A DNA stretch of 64,000 nt. It comes from JADGHX01 sp037200125. GTDB lineage: Bacteria > Pseudomonadota > Gammaproteobacteria > Steroidobacterales > Steroidobacteraceae. Numbering within the stretch: the stretch's first letter is position 1; the number at the start of each line of letters is the position of its first letter. The position numbers were made by a program, and so were the translations under genes. Below, piece by piece: positions 15,321-23,520 of the stretch. The notes beneath the pieces are model-generated. The model did no database searches and was not told the origin of the DNA. It saw only the letters and a list, made by a program, of their open reading frames with translations. The stretch spans positions 682,001-746,000 of the forward strand of contig JBBCGS010000001.1 of the NCBI GenBank assembly GCA_037200125.1, in the 5' to 3' direction.

Positions 15321-18011
15321 CACCGGTTCGAGATCCTCGATCGCGGGTGCGAATGGGCGGCAGTATCCGTGATGACTCGCGACCAGATGCATGACCAGGT
15401 CGAGATCGTGCGCTTTCGTTGCGACCTGCTCGTGCGCCGCTTCGATCATGGCGAGCGACTGCACCTCATGCCGCGCTCCTCGCGGATATTTACTCTGCTG
15501 CTGCGCTTTTTGATGCTCGGCCTTGCTGCCTGCGGCCATCCCAGATTTGGCGAGGATCCGTCCTTCATCGCGGTAGTACGCTACTTCGCTTCCGCCTCGG
15601 AGCATGAGCTGGAAGCGCCGATCCGCCTTGCCGATGTCGTGCAGCCACGCGGCGAGGGACAAGTCTCTAGCCAACTCATCCGATAGCCCGAGGCGCATTG
15701 CGTAGTTGCGAGCGCGCTCCTCCACGTGCCGGCTGTGCGCGTCGAGCTCGACCTCCAAACTAATGTACGCGGAATCTTCATCGTCGGTGGTCGACTCGAC
15801 GCCATTCTCCATCGACGCCTGCTCGCGCTCTTCCGAGTCAATCGCATCTCGGAGCTTCTTTGAATTCAGGCGCTCGCCATAGAGCACCGCCCAGCCGTCA
15901 CTCCCTCCATCACCCCAGGGAACGAAACCGCCCTTCCGACCTGCTCCAAGTCCTCTGGCCCACGCTGCCTTCCATCCGTTCATGCCGCTCGCCAACATGG
16001 CCAACTCGTTACGCGCCCTCTCGAGGTCGCCACCATCTATCACGGTCAGATCCAGGCCGGCGAGCACTCGGGAATGAAGGCGTAGGAGTGGGCGGCCGCG
16101 GCCCATCAGCGACGCCCGCTCGGCAAGGTCTGACACCTCCTCTTCTGCGCTCGGGTCGAAGCACTTGCTGACGGGATCGATTCCGCCATAGCTGCTGGGC
16201 ACGATCAGCGTGTCTCCCGGCCTGATTTTGGACGCATTCACGATCTCGCTCTTGTCGCCACGCCAGCGCAACGCTAGCCGTTCGTTCCGGTCTGGATCGT
16301 TCCTGTCGTTGTCTTGCGCCTCGTCCGTCGTTACTTCGAGATCCGCGGCCCCCGCGAGCACGCCCGCCGTCTGCGCGAGCCAGCGCCGCGCGGCGAAGAA
16401 GGGCAGTGATATCGCTTCCAGCGAGGAGGGTCGTACCGCTGCAACAGCGGCGACGAGGTCTGATGGCTTTTGTGACTCAAAAGCGGCCTGGTCGAGATCG
16501 GCTCGCCATATGACTTGGACGTCTTCCGGCCCGCTTTGCGGCCCGTGCAGGAATAAGCCGGGCTCGGGTACCGCGATCGGCGCCGGAGCAGTCTGCGACC
16601 AGAGATCGAGATAGGCGGGTAGAAGCGTCGGGGCGTTCTGTTTGGGCGCCAGTAATTCCGGAGGGGCGTCGAGAAGTGACTGGCTCCCGAAGTCAAGCGT
16701 CTTGTGCTTCTTATCGAGCCCGGCTTTCAGCCACTTCACTGTGTCGGTGATCGTCTTCTCGTAGATGGCGTCGTCCTTTTCATCCTTGTCGTGGACGATT
16801 ACGCCCTCCGCCTTCCCGTTGTACTCGCCGATCCGGTCGACCCGCCCAAAGCGCTGTCTCAGGCCATCGAAGCTCGCCGACTCAGTGACCATCGCGTCGA
16901 AGTCGAAGTCCGCACCTGCCTCGATACACTGCGTGCCGACAACGATCAGCTTCGCTTCTTCCGCAGTACGGGTGCGCGCGCCGGTCATGATGCGTGCTCG
17001 AAACGTAGCAAGCACGTCATCGCGATCGAGCGGCCGCATCCTCCCCGTCAAGAGCAGCACGTCCGTATCTACGCCAAGCGCCTTCTTCAACGTCGCGAAT
17101 ACGGTCAGCGCTGTGTCCACGCGGTTCACCACTGCGGCCACAACGTGGTGTCTTTTGATCAGCTCGCAGGCTTCCCCGGCGACCTGTTCAGCGACCTTTT
17201 CTCTTCCTGATACGTCCATGATTCGCGCTGGCTTCTTCGCACTGAGTCGCGGTTGAAGCGCAGGATCGGATGCGATCACTTGCCGGTCCGCTGGGAACGT
17301 TTCGTCGTCGCTCTTCCCCGGTGTCGCCGACAAGAACACGAATTGAAATCGCCGGGGCAATTCGGCACGCCCGAATCGCTTACGCAGAGTGCCTAGGTGC
17401 TCCAGGGTTTGCTTGAAGGGCTGCGATAGATGCACTTCGTCGAGCAGGATGAGTATGTCATTGCCTGCCAGGGCCGCATGCACGGGCCGCATTCCCTGAC
17501 TGACGCCGTACCCCTGTATCAGCAGACGCGAGCCGAGTTGATCGACCGTGGAGGCGATCACCAGCGGCTGATCCGGCGCCCTGGCCCAACTATCGTCTTT
17601 CGGGATGCCACCTCGAAGGGTAAACACCCCAAGTGGCTCGTTATCCTCGGAGAGAGACGCGAGCGCCTCTCGCACCTTCATCACCGTGGGGTCGGAGGAG
17701 GACGTCAAGGCAGCGAGCAGCTTTCGCCCGCGTGCCGCGGCCTGATCGACCACTACCCGTCGGTCCACGATCATCGCGATTCGGCGCGGGCACCAGCGTT
17801 CACGGGGGGGCGACGCTGCGTCGAGGGCCAGCGCGAATACCGCGATGTCGATACAGGTCGTCTTGCCGGAGCCCGTCGGCAGATCGAGGACGCGCGGCCA
17901 CTTCCGCTCTGCGACTACTTGGCGAACCAGTCGGCGTTGCCAGTCGAACGGCGCATGACCGCCGTGCACCGCCTGATGAAATGCGTCGAAATCACCGACC
18001 GAAAGGTTCAT
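15306..18011 (-). CDS. cas3: CRISPR helicase-nuclease Cas3, frameshifted near the C-terminus
   Basis: About 901 residues. The SF2 helicase comes first: Walker A LPTGSGKTT near residue 45, Walker B ILLDEVHLSQPF, motif III FLSATPG and motif VI QRFGRVDRIG. The HD nuclease is C-terminal, as in type I-G: WLHDIGKADRRF, RHEVQSLAM and ASHHGYCRPFAP. After LEPVG the frame ends early (stop 15306-15308); the last HD segment continues in the next frame to 15107. The cause is one extra G at 15319-15321, either a real mutation or a sequencing error. The ATG at 18011 overlaps the csb2 stop (ATGA); another start at 18023 is possible. Confidence 0.9.
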   Translation of the reverse strand: MNLSVGDFDAFHQAVHGGHAPFDWQRRLVRQVVAERKWPRVLDLPTGSGKTTCIDIAVFALALDAASPPRERWCPRRIAMIVDRRVVVDQAAARGRKLLAALTSSSDPTVMKVREALASLSEDNEPLGVFTLRGGIPKDDSWARAPDQPLVIASTVDQLGSRLLIQGYGVSQGMRPVHAALAGNDILILLDEVHLSQPFKQTLEHLGTLRKRFGRAELPRRFQFVFLSATPGKSDDETFPADRQVIASDPALQPRLSAKKPARIMDVSGREKVAEQVAGEACELIKRHHVVAAVVNRVDTALTVFATLKKALGVDTDVLLLTGRMRPLDRDDVLATFRARIMTGARTRTAEEAKLIVVGTQCIEAGADFDFDAMVTESASFDGLRQRFGRVDRIGEYNGKAEGVIVHDKDEKDDAIYEKTITDTVKWLKAGLDKKHKTLDFGSQSLLDAPPELLAPKQNAPTLLPAYLDLWSQTAPAPIAVPEPGLFLHGPQSGPEDVQVIWRADLDQAAFESQKPSDLVAAVAAVRPSSLEAISLPFFAARRWLAQTAGVLAGAADLEVTTDEAQDNDRNDPDRNERLALRWRGDKSEIVNASKIRPGDTLIVPSSYGGIDPVSKCFDPSAEEEVSDLAERASLMGRGRPLLRLHSRVLAGLDLTVIDGGDLERARNELAMLASGMNGWKAAWARGLGAGRKGGFVPWGDGGSDGWAVLYGERLNSKKLRDAIDSEEREQASMENGVESTTDDEDSAYISLEVELDAHSRHVEERARNYAMRLGLSDELARDLSLAAWLHDIGKADRRFQLMLRGGSEVAYYRDEGRILAKSGMAAGSKAEHQKAQQQSKYPRGARHEVQSLAMIEAAHEQVATKAHDLDLVMHLVASHHGYCRPFAPAIEDLEPVGRIG

Positions 18012-19711
18012 GCGCTTCCCCATTCGGTGCGCTCCCTACGTCGTTCGGAGATCGGGAGGCAGAGCCCAAGGCCAAAGTGGCGGCCTGCACCGATGAGCAC
18101 GGGGCCGCGTACCGTCTCAGGAAAAATGATTTCGGCGTGGACTCGCGCGCGGCGAGTCCTGCCGGATCGCAGCGGCCAAGGGGAAAACTGCCTGATGTGT
18201 TGTGCTCCAGGCAGGAGCGGCGCGAACGAGATCGAAACGCTGCTAGGCCGCGGCAAGCCTACTCGCTGGCAGGCGTCCATGATCGATGCCTCTGCTTCAG
18301 CGGCAGCCTTGGTTGCCGTGCGAGCAACGTTGCTGCGCAGGTTGCCGGGATGACGGTCGAGGGCTATGGGAGTCGCGGTGACGAAGTGCCGCGACGGCAC
18401 GCACCATCGCGCTGCGTTCAGCGTGGCCTTGCTTGGCACCTCCACTTGCCTGAGACGGAAGCGGACCGGAGGCCCGAGGTCAATGGGCGTGCCGAGCTCG
18501 ATTGAGTAGTCGTCGCCGGCGTCGCCGCACTTGCCTTCCCATCTGGCGAGCAGACGCAGCAGGCGCTCTCGATCTGCGGCGGCAATCGAACGCGGCAGGA
18601 CGAGCGCCAGCCCCTGCACCGAGCCATCGGCCTGTTCGTGGCCGACCCAGGGCAGCGACACGAACGCGAGGTGCGGTTGGGTCGATCGCTCGCCATTCTC
18701 GTCATGACCGGAGAGCATGGGTGGCAGGTCTTGCTTTCCATGAGTCTCAATCAGCGCTCGGCGGAGCGCCACGGCGAGATCGCTTCCTCGCGAGGCGAGT
18801 GGTCGCTCTCCACCAACCCTCTCCAGGACAATCCAGTTGTCGCTGAAAACACTGCACGGCACTTGCGAATCGTCCTCCGCAGGCTCGCCATAGCGCTGAG
18901 GGCGCGCCGGGAGCATGCGCGCTTCGACAGCCTGATGACGTGCGTAGGCTTGCTCAAGTCGGTCGAGCTGCCCTGGACCGACAACGCGGAGAGCGTACTC
19001 ACCGCCATCCCTGGGCACCAACGTGGGTTCGATATGCCTTTCGACGATCGTGCAACTCACGAGCGATGACGAGTGCCCTAGCCGGGTAACCCGCTCGCAC
19101 AGTCGCTGTAGCGCTTCCCGATGCTTACTCGGTTCGGCGTTCTGCCACAGAAAAGCGAAGGACGTGCGCTCCGGCACAACGACCGGAAAAGTGCGTTCCT
19201 GGCGGTTACGGCGCTCCGGGAGGAGTCCAGCCGCTCGTTTGAGATCCTCCTTGCCTGGATTAGCGGGAGCGATCTGCTGAGTCTTGATAAACCTGGTTAG
19301 TTTGTTCCTCTCGTCCTCCACTGTCTTTCGGGCTTTCTTGATCTCGGCAACAATCTCCCTCGTCTGCTCTTGCCCTTCCAGCTCGGCAACCTTGCTTTGA
19401 ATTTCTCGCAGCTTGTGTTCTGGATCACCCACCAGTGTCACGTCGTTGACGGGAACGAAGACCGCACGCACCTCACGCCGCCCGACGTTCTCGTCCACGT
19501 CGAGATCGACATCAAGCTGCGGGGCGTCCTGGTGCTCGAGCCAGAGCACTGCTTCGCGCTCCGCCTGATCGACCGACTCGCGATCATGAAGCGCCGCCAC
19601 CAGCGCCGAGAAAAAACGCGCTGGATGGGGCGGCCATTCGGCGCGCGAACGGTCATTGTGCTCGGTGGCGGCGTAGCGTCCGGTAAGGAGCTCGATCTCA
19701 ATCGCCAGCAT
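18008..19711 (-). CDS. csb2: Csb2, type I-G Cas5-Cas6 fusion-type subunit
   Basis: 567 residues of the Csb2/GSU0054 family. The N-terminal Cas5-like RAMP begins MLAIEIELLTGRYAAT and contains EWPPHPARFFSALVAAL, a strong family marker. A long helical linker (about residues 85-135) follows. The C-terminal Cas6-like half ends with a glycine-rich loop GPVLIGAGRHFGLGLCLP. It likely caps the crRNA handle and cuts the repeat hairpin. The start overlaps the csb1 stop by one base (TAATG) and its stop overlaps cas3, so csb1-csb2-cas3 form one coupled operon. Confidence 0.9.
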   Translation of the reverse strand: MLAIEIELLTGRYAATEHNDRSRAEWPPHPARFFSALVAALHDRESVDQAEREAVLWLEHQDAPQLDVDLDVDENVGRREVRAVFVPVNDVTLVGDPEHKLREIQSKVAELEGQEQTREIVAEIKKARKTVEDERNKLTRFIKTQQIAPANPGKEDLKRAAGLLPERRNRQERTFPVVVPERTSFAFLWQNAEPSKHREALQRLCERVTRLGHSSSLVSCTIVERHIEPTLVPRDGGEYALRVVGPGQLDRLEQAYARHQAVEARMLPARPQRYGEPAEDDSQVPCSVFSDNWIVLERVGGERPLASRGSDLAVALRRALIETHGKQDLPPMLSGHDENGERSTQPHLAFVSLPWVGHEQADGSVQGLALVLPRSIAAADRERLLRLLARWEGKCGDAGDDYSIELGTPIDLGPPVRFRLRQVEVPSKATLNAARWCVPSRHFVTATPIALDRHPGNLRSNVARTATKAAAEAEASIMDACQRVGLPRPSSVSISFAPLLPGAQHIRQFSPWPLRSGRTRRARVHAEIIFPETVRGPVLIGAGRHFGLGLCLPISERRRERTEWGSA

Positions 19712-20949
19712 TACTCTTCCCCGATATCGGCCCCCGCGGCCGCGAGTTTTCGGCTCTCCGTAATGAGATGTGCCAGCTTCGGCGATGGTGTGAGCGTGTC
19801 GAGTGGCACGCCGGGAGGCTTTTCGAACCTCAACGACGAAGGCAGGGCCTTCACGGCTTCCTCGTAGAGCGCGAGCGCGCCGTCGAGATCGAGTGTGACC
19901 GGTGTCATCGAGCCATCACCGGCGACCGCTTCGAGCGTCAGTGAGTTTCCTTCGCGCGGAACGAGCAGGCAGCGTGAACGCAGGTCATGGCCGCGATTCT
20001 CCGCGGCGAGCACAGCGACCAGTGCCAGCGCCGCAAGCACGGTGCGAGCGTCCGCCCCCCCTTCCACAAAGCGTAGCCGCCGGAGCCCGGCGAGCGATAG
20101 TACGACCGTGTGCTCCGCATGATCGATAGTCACGCCGCCCGCGAGAGTATCGATCGTCGGCGGGATGTTGCTGTGATTGATCTCGGAGACCCTCCCGTCT
20201 CCAATCTTGACCGGATTACCCTTAGCGTCCTTCTTCGCTTTATCCGGTTCGAAGGTCCAACGCTCGTCTTTATCCGCGGCTTCATAGATGGCGGCAGCTT
20301 TAGTTACGATGCTCGTGGGGTCAATGCGGCTGGCTGTCTTCACACCCGTTCCGGCTCCGACACCCACGATCTCCGAAGTCAGGGCCCGTGCGAACTTGGC
20401 ACCCATTCCGCCCTTCGGGCCAGTGCTGTCCCAGATACCGAAAACGAGGCCGGTCGGACACACCTTGAACAGCGGACCGGCGTTGCGCGGAGTAGCGTCG
20501 GTGAATGATCTGCCGAGTGTAGACATGCGAAACAGAGTGTCCTTACCGTTCTCATTGACCAAGCTGTCGCGAAGGAGGGCGTCCGCAACGCGGTGCGGAG
20601 CGGTAAGCGAAGTAACCTTACCGACGTCCGGCGCGGCAGTGGACAGATCGACCTCGATCACCGGCAAGGTGATCCTCTTGTCGGTCCAAAGCACCTGCAA
20701 CGCCTCCTCCATGCGGTTCGCCTGGCTCTGGACCGAGTCGATGAGCACGCACACTACGTTGCTCCCGCCCCGGCGACGGGTCTCGAATGCGTACTTCGAG
20801 GCCGCGCGCTTCTCATCCACGGAATGCGACGGTGGGAACACCTTGTCGCCGGGCCCTCCGGCCGGCTCCAGTATTGCGCGGCCGCGGATCGCAACAGCAT
20901 CCTTCTCGACCATGTTCTTGAGTTCTTCAAGCGTGATGTTCTGATTCAT
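19711..20949 (-). CDS. csb1: Csb1, type I-G Cas7 backbone subunit
   Basis: 412 residues of the Csb1/GSU0053 family, the Cas7-like protein that polymerises along the crRNA. Visible family features are GGPGDKVFPPSHS, CVLIDSVQSQANRMEEALQ near the N-terminus and HSNIPPTIDTLAGGVT in the second half, followed by LRRLRF. It is the first gene of the interference operon. The ATG at 20949 has GGGGAG 6-7 bases upstream. A 227-base gap separates it from the nuclease gene further upstream on the same strand, and the operon promoter presumably lies there. Confidence 0.92.
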   Translation of the reverse strand: MNQNITLEELKNMVEKDAVAIRGRAILEPAGGPGDKVFPPSHSVDEKRAASKYAFETRRRGGSNVVCVLIDSVQSQANRMEEALQVLWTDKRITLPVIEVDLSTAAPDVGKVTSLTAPHRVADALLRDSLVNENGKDTLFRMSTLGRSFTDATPRNAGPLFKVCPTGLVFGIWDSTGPKGGMGAKFARALTSEIVGVGAGTGVKTASRIDPTSIVTKAAAIYEAADKDERWTFEPDKAKKDAKGNPVKIGDGRVSEINHSNIPPTIDTLAGGVTIDHAEHTVVLSLAGLRRLRFVEGGADARTVLAALALVAVLAAENRGHDLRSRCLLVPREGNSLTLEAVAGDGSMTPVTLDLDGALALYEEAVKALPSSLRFEKPPGVPLDTLTPSPKLAHLITESRKLAAAGADIGEE

Positions 20950-21176
20950 GATTTCTCCCCGAAAGGCGTCATTCGATTTGTTACGAGGCCTCGTTGCGAC
21001 TCCCTGGTATCCGTTAGTTCTTCATTGCCTCCAGAGCCGGGGGCTCTCCAGCTCCGGTGGCAAAATTCATTCAGGGTCATCGCGAGCTCCGCAGTTTCAG
21101 CTAGTCCGAAGAAACGCGTGCTGTCTCGGGGAGTAAGGGACCGATTCCGATATCTTCAGTCTTCCCACTCGGCGGC
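20950..21176 (-). promoter_or_regulatory. upstream region of the cas interference operon
   Basis: 227 bases with the csb1 ribosome-binding site (GGGGAG) at its left edge. It contains ACGAGGCCTCGT (20981-20992), a perfect 12-base palindrome that could be an operator, and GAGCCGGGGGCTC (21033-21045), which can form a short hairpin. No promoter could be assigned with confidence. Confidence 0.35.
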
Positions 21177-22472
21177 TCAGCGTCGTCTTCTGTTGCCCAC
21201 TCCCTTGGGTGCGGTCCGTGTGTGCTCGATGTCCGCTCCCCTCTCGCCTTCGTCGCGTCCCGCCTTCATCGAAAGTTGGGGGCCGACGCTCCGGCGCTTG
21301 CGTATTCGGCTTGCTTTCATCAAGCGTCGTCGCGTGTGAAGAGTCGACTCAGCCCTCGGAGATTGCCGTGGCGAAGTAGCTTGCTCGTGGTTCTGCTCCA
21401 ACAAAACCTCCCGCAGTTGGCGCCCACTGGGGAGTTTGCCGGCCAGTTCGCGCGGCAGGTTTGTTATCAGCTCATATTCGGCCACGCCAATAGGGTTTGT
21501 CTTGGTCTTCAATGAGAACTCCACGACAATCGCATCCTTCTCGGCGCACAGGATGATTCCGATGGACGGGTTGTCGTCCTTGGCACGTTCTCTCTCGTTG
21601 AGCACATTGAGGTAGAAATCCATCTTTCCAGCGAACTCGGGCTCGAATGCGCCCAGCTTCAATTCGACTGCGACCAAAGCCTTGAGAAATCGGTGGTAAA
21701 AGAGGAGGTCTACAAAGTATTCCGACTCGCCGAGCACAATGCGGTGCTGCTTACCAATGAAGCAAAACCCATATCCAAGCTCCAACATGAAGTCCCGCAG
21801 TCGTTCGACGAGTCGCGCTTCAAGTTCTCGTTCCCGCATCTCCGGCATAACGCCGAGAAAATCGAGGTTGTAGCTGTTCTTGAGCGTTTCTTCGGCCTGT
21901 TGCGCGAGACGTTCTGGAAGCGATGTCGCGAAATTGTGGGACTTGTTGGCGGATAGCGATCGTTCGTATGAGCTCGCCTTGATCTGATTCAGGAGTATTT
22001 TTCGTGACCAGCCAAGCTGGTGTGTCGCCCGGAGGTAGTAAGCCCGAGCAGCGGGGTTCTTTACCTTGTTCAGGATTTCGACGTGGTGGCCCCACGGCAC
22101 CGGCGCGAGGAGTTCCTCGACGAGTTGCCGTTGAGTCTGTTCGAGAGCGGTGGTGGTGGGGCCCATTTCTGGCACAAGCTGTGCCAGAAATTCCGGGGTA
22201 CTGTAGGCGGTGTACAACTTACGCATGCGCCAGAGATTCGACTGGGAGTAACCCCGGGGGTCGGGCAGGTCGCGGCAGAGGTCGGTCGCGAGCTTCTCGA
22301 CGACGGCGTCTCCCCATCCCTCAATGGCTTGCTTCTCGACGATTACGCGGCCTATATCCCAATACAGGTGTATGAGCTCGCTGTTGATCTGCCGGGCCGC
22401 TGAGATTCTTGCAGATATGATCCGGTTCTTGACCTGCTGAAGAAGCTGGGCATAGCGTCGTAAAGGGATCAT
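21177..22472 (-). CDS. DUF1016/YhcG-family PD-(D/E)XK nuclease, with basic C-terminal extension
   Basis: About 431 residues. The N-terminal helical domain (NSELIHLYWDIGRVIVEKQ, FSQSNLWRMRKLY-like) and the C-terminal nuclease core match YhcG proteins. The catalytic set is visible in SEYFVDLLFYHRFLKALVAVELKLG (D and ExK). YhcG proteins occur in defence islands and as prophage-linked nucleases; the role is unknown. Homology ends near LPSGRQLREVLLEQ. About 80 further residues, very rich in Arg, Ser and Pro, follow and look like read-through into non-coding DNA, so the natural stop may be lost. The ATG at 22472 is preferred over a TTG two codons earlier. Confidence 0.8.
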   Translation of the reverse strand: MIPLRRYAQLLQQVKNRIISARISAARQINSELIHLYWDIGRVIVEKQAIEGWGDAVVEKLATDLCRDLPDPRGYSQSNLWRMRKLYTAYSTPEFLAQLVPEMGPTTTALEQTQRQLVEELLAPVPWGHHVEILNKVKNPAARAYYLRATHQLGWSRKILLNQIKASSYERSLSANKSHNFATSLPERLAQQAEETLKNSYNLDFLGVMPEMRERELEARLVERLRDFMLELGYGFCFIGKQHRIVLGESEYFVDLLFYHRFLKALVAVELKLGAFEPEFAGKMDFYLNVLNERERAKDDNPSIGIILCAEKDAIVVEFSLKTKTNPIGVAEYELITNLPRELAGKLPSGRQLREVLLEQNHEQATSPRQSPRAESTLHTRRRLMKASRIRKRRSVGPQLSMKAGRDEGERGADIEHTRTAPKGVGNRRRR

Positions 22473-22535
22473 GTGCAACCCTCATGCAAACTGATCCCCA
22501 CGCAAATCCGCCGCGTGCGGGCAGCAGGCTGGGGG

Positions 22536-22626
22536 AAATTGAGGCCACGGATGCCGCAGACTCCGAGATTTCTGCCAATCGCCACTACGTGCTTCAATGA
22601 GGCCGTGGCCACTCAAAGCTGATCTA
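22536..22626 (-). CRISPR. degenerate mini-CRISPR: repeat-like, 35-nt spacer-like, repeat-like
   Basis: Bases 22591-22626 match the array repeat at 26 of 36 positions, including the first 19 without a mismatch (+ strand GCTTCAATGAGGCCGTGGC). Exactly 35 bases to the left (22556-22590), a spacer-sized interval, 22536-22555 matches the other end of the repeat (GCCACGGATGCC against GCCACGGATCAC) with one hairpin arm and loop (13 bases) missing. On the minus strand, the sense of the main array, the 5' handle CTCATTGAAGC next to the spacer is intact. It lies 64 bases upstream of the YhcG gene and 12 kb from the main array. Confidence 0.75.
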
Positions 22627-22633
22627 CCAAGCG

Positions 22634-22891
22634 TCAGTACGTGAAGAGACGCCAGACGCGAACATTTCCGTTACCGGAGGCGGATCGGCCTACGGTGAAC
22701 TTCTCATGCTCCGGCGTGAATCGCAGTACCGCCAGCTTGTTGGCCTTGCCCGAGAAAATTCCGTAGGCGCTGCCAAAGAGTGCATCGAGCTCTGCCGTCG
22801 CCACATTTGCGGCGGCCATATCAAGTTCGACGGCCGAGCGAATGCGATCGATCGAATAGCTGCGTAGCGCGTTCCTCATCTCGTCCCAAGC
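22634..22891 (-). pseudogene. C-terminal remnant of a WYL-domain transcriptional regulator
   Basis: About 85 residues match the end of WYL-type regulators: YVDAWDEMRNALRSYSIDRI, then LDALFGSAYGIFSGKANKLAVLRF. The helix-turn-helix and the first part of the WYL domain are missing. Upstream sequence belongs to a decayed ATPase in another frame, joined near 22892. WYL regulators commonly control CRISPR and defence loci, so this may be the lost regulator of this island. Confidence 0.75.
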
Positions 22892-23323
22892 ATCGACGTA
22901 CCGGCTTCCCGAGCACGTCGATCCAACGCCGCACGGTGTGTGTTGCGGTACCGATTTCGGTTGCGAGCACATCCAGTCGCGACCTGCCAGTGACGATCGC
23001 GCGGGCGCGATTTCCCTAGACGTCAAAGAAGCCCTTCAGGAACGACTTCCACTTCGCGCGCTTGTGCAGTTCATCGAAGACGATGCTTGGCGGAGTGGCG
23101 CGCAATTGATCGAGAGACATGTGCTCCGCCACGGCGCGCGGGCCGCGCAGGGTGATGCGGCGATCGTCCGCGTTGTCCCAATTGAGATATACCGTGCCTG
23201 CCAGTCTGCAGGTAGTGGTCTTGCCGACCTGGCGTGGCCGCTGACAAAAGCCATCTGCCGATGCCGCGCGAAATGATCCTGCAGCACCCGGTCGTAAAAA
23301 CGCGGTTCCTCAGCCTGGACCAA
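22892..23323 (-). pseudogene. decayed AAA ATPase (DUF4143-type)
   Basis: Translating the minus strand in pieces recovers PRFYDRVLQDHFARHRQMAFVSG, a one-base deletion near 23236-23239 inside the Walker A (SGPRQVGKTT is recovered when it is repaired), then TVYLNWDNADDRRI and the Walker B SIVFDELHKRAKWKSFLKG. An in-frame TAG at 23016-23018 follows FFDV. Beyond it comes AIVTGRSRLD joined directly to LATEIGTATHTVRRWIDVL, which in intact proteins are far apart, so an internal deletion is also likely. Such ATPases are often found alone behind an autoregulatory palindrome, as here. Confidence 0.75.
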
Positions 23324-23330
23324 TTTCGCG

Positions 23331-23366
23331 CCCGTCGTAAAACGGTCCGGACCGTTTTACGACGGG
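23331..23366. promoter_or_regulatory. perfect 36-bp palindrome, probable operator
   Basis: CCCGTCGTAAAACGGTCC is followed immediately by its exact reverse complement. It lies 8 bases upstream of the decayed ATPase and about 155 bases upstream of the isocitrate dehydrogenase gene. The central CGGTCCGGACCG and flanking TAAAA/TTTTA fit a dimeric operator better than a transcribed hairpin. Confidence 0.7.
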
Positions 23367-23520
23367 TGCGATAATGGTCCAGCCCGCTGCGGCAGCAGGA
23401 TCCCGACCCTGGCCGGGCACCTCCGTCCACAACTCGCGTCTATCCCCCCGCGCCGCCTTGGTATATTACGCGCCCGCCCGGCGACCTCCGTCGCCCGGCG
23501 CGCCCCTCTCGAGGACCACC

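Noticed and set aside
20950..21176. Match of the mini-CRISPR spacer-like part to the csb1 upstream region
   Set aside because: Only GGTGGC at about 21055 agrees; no seed-quality match was seen, so no target is claimed.
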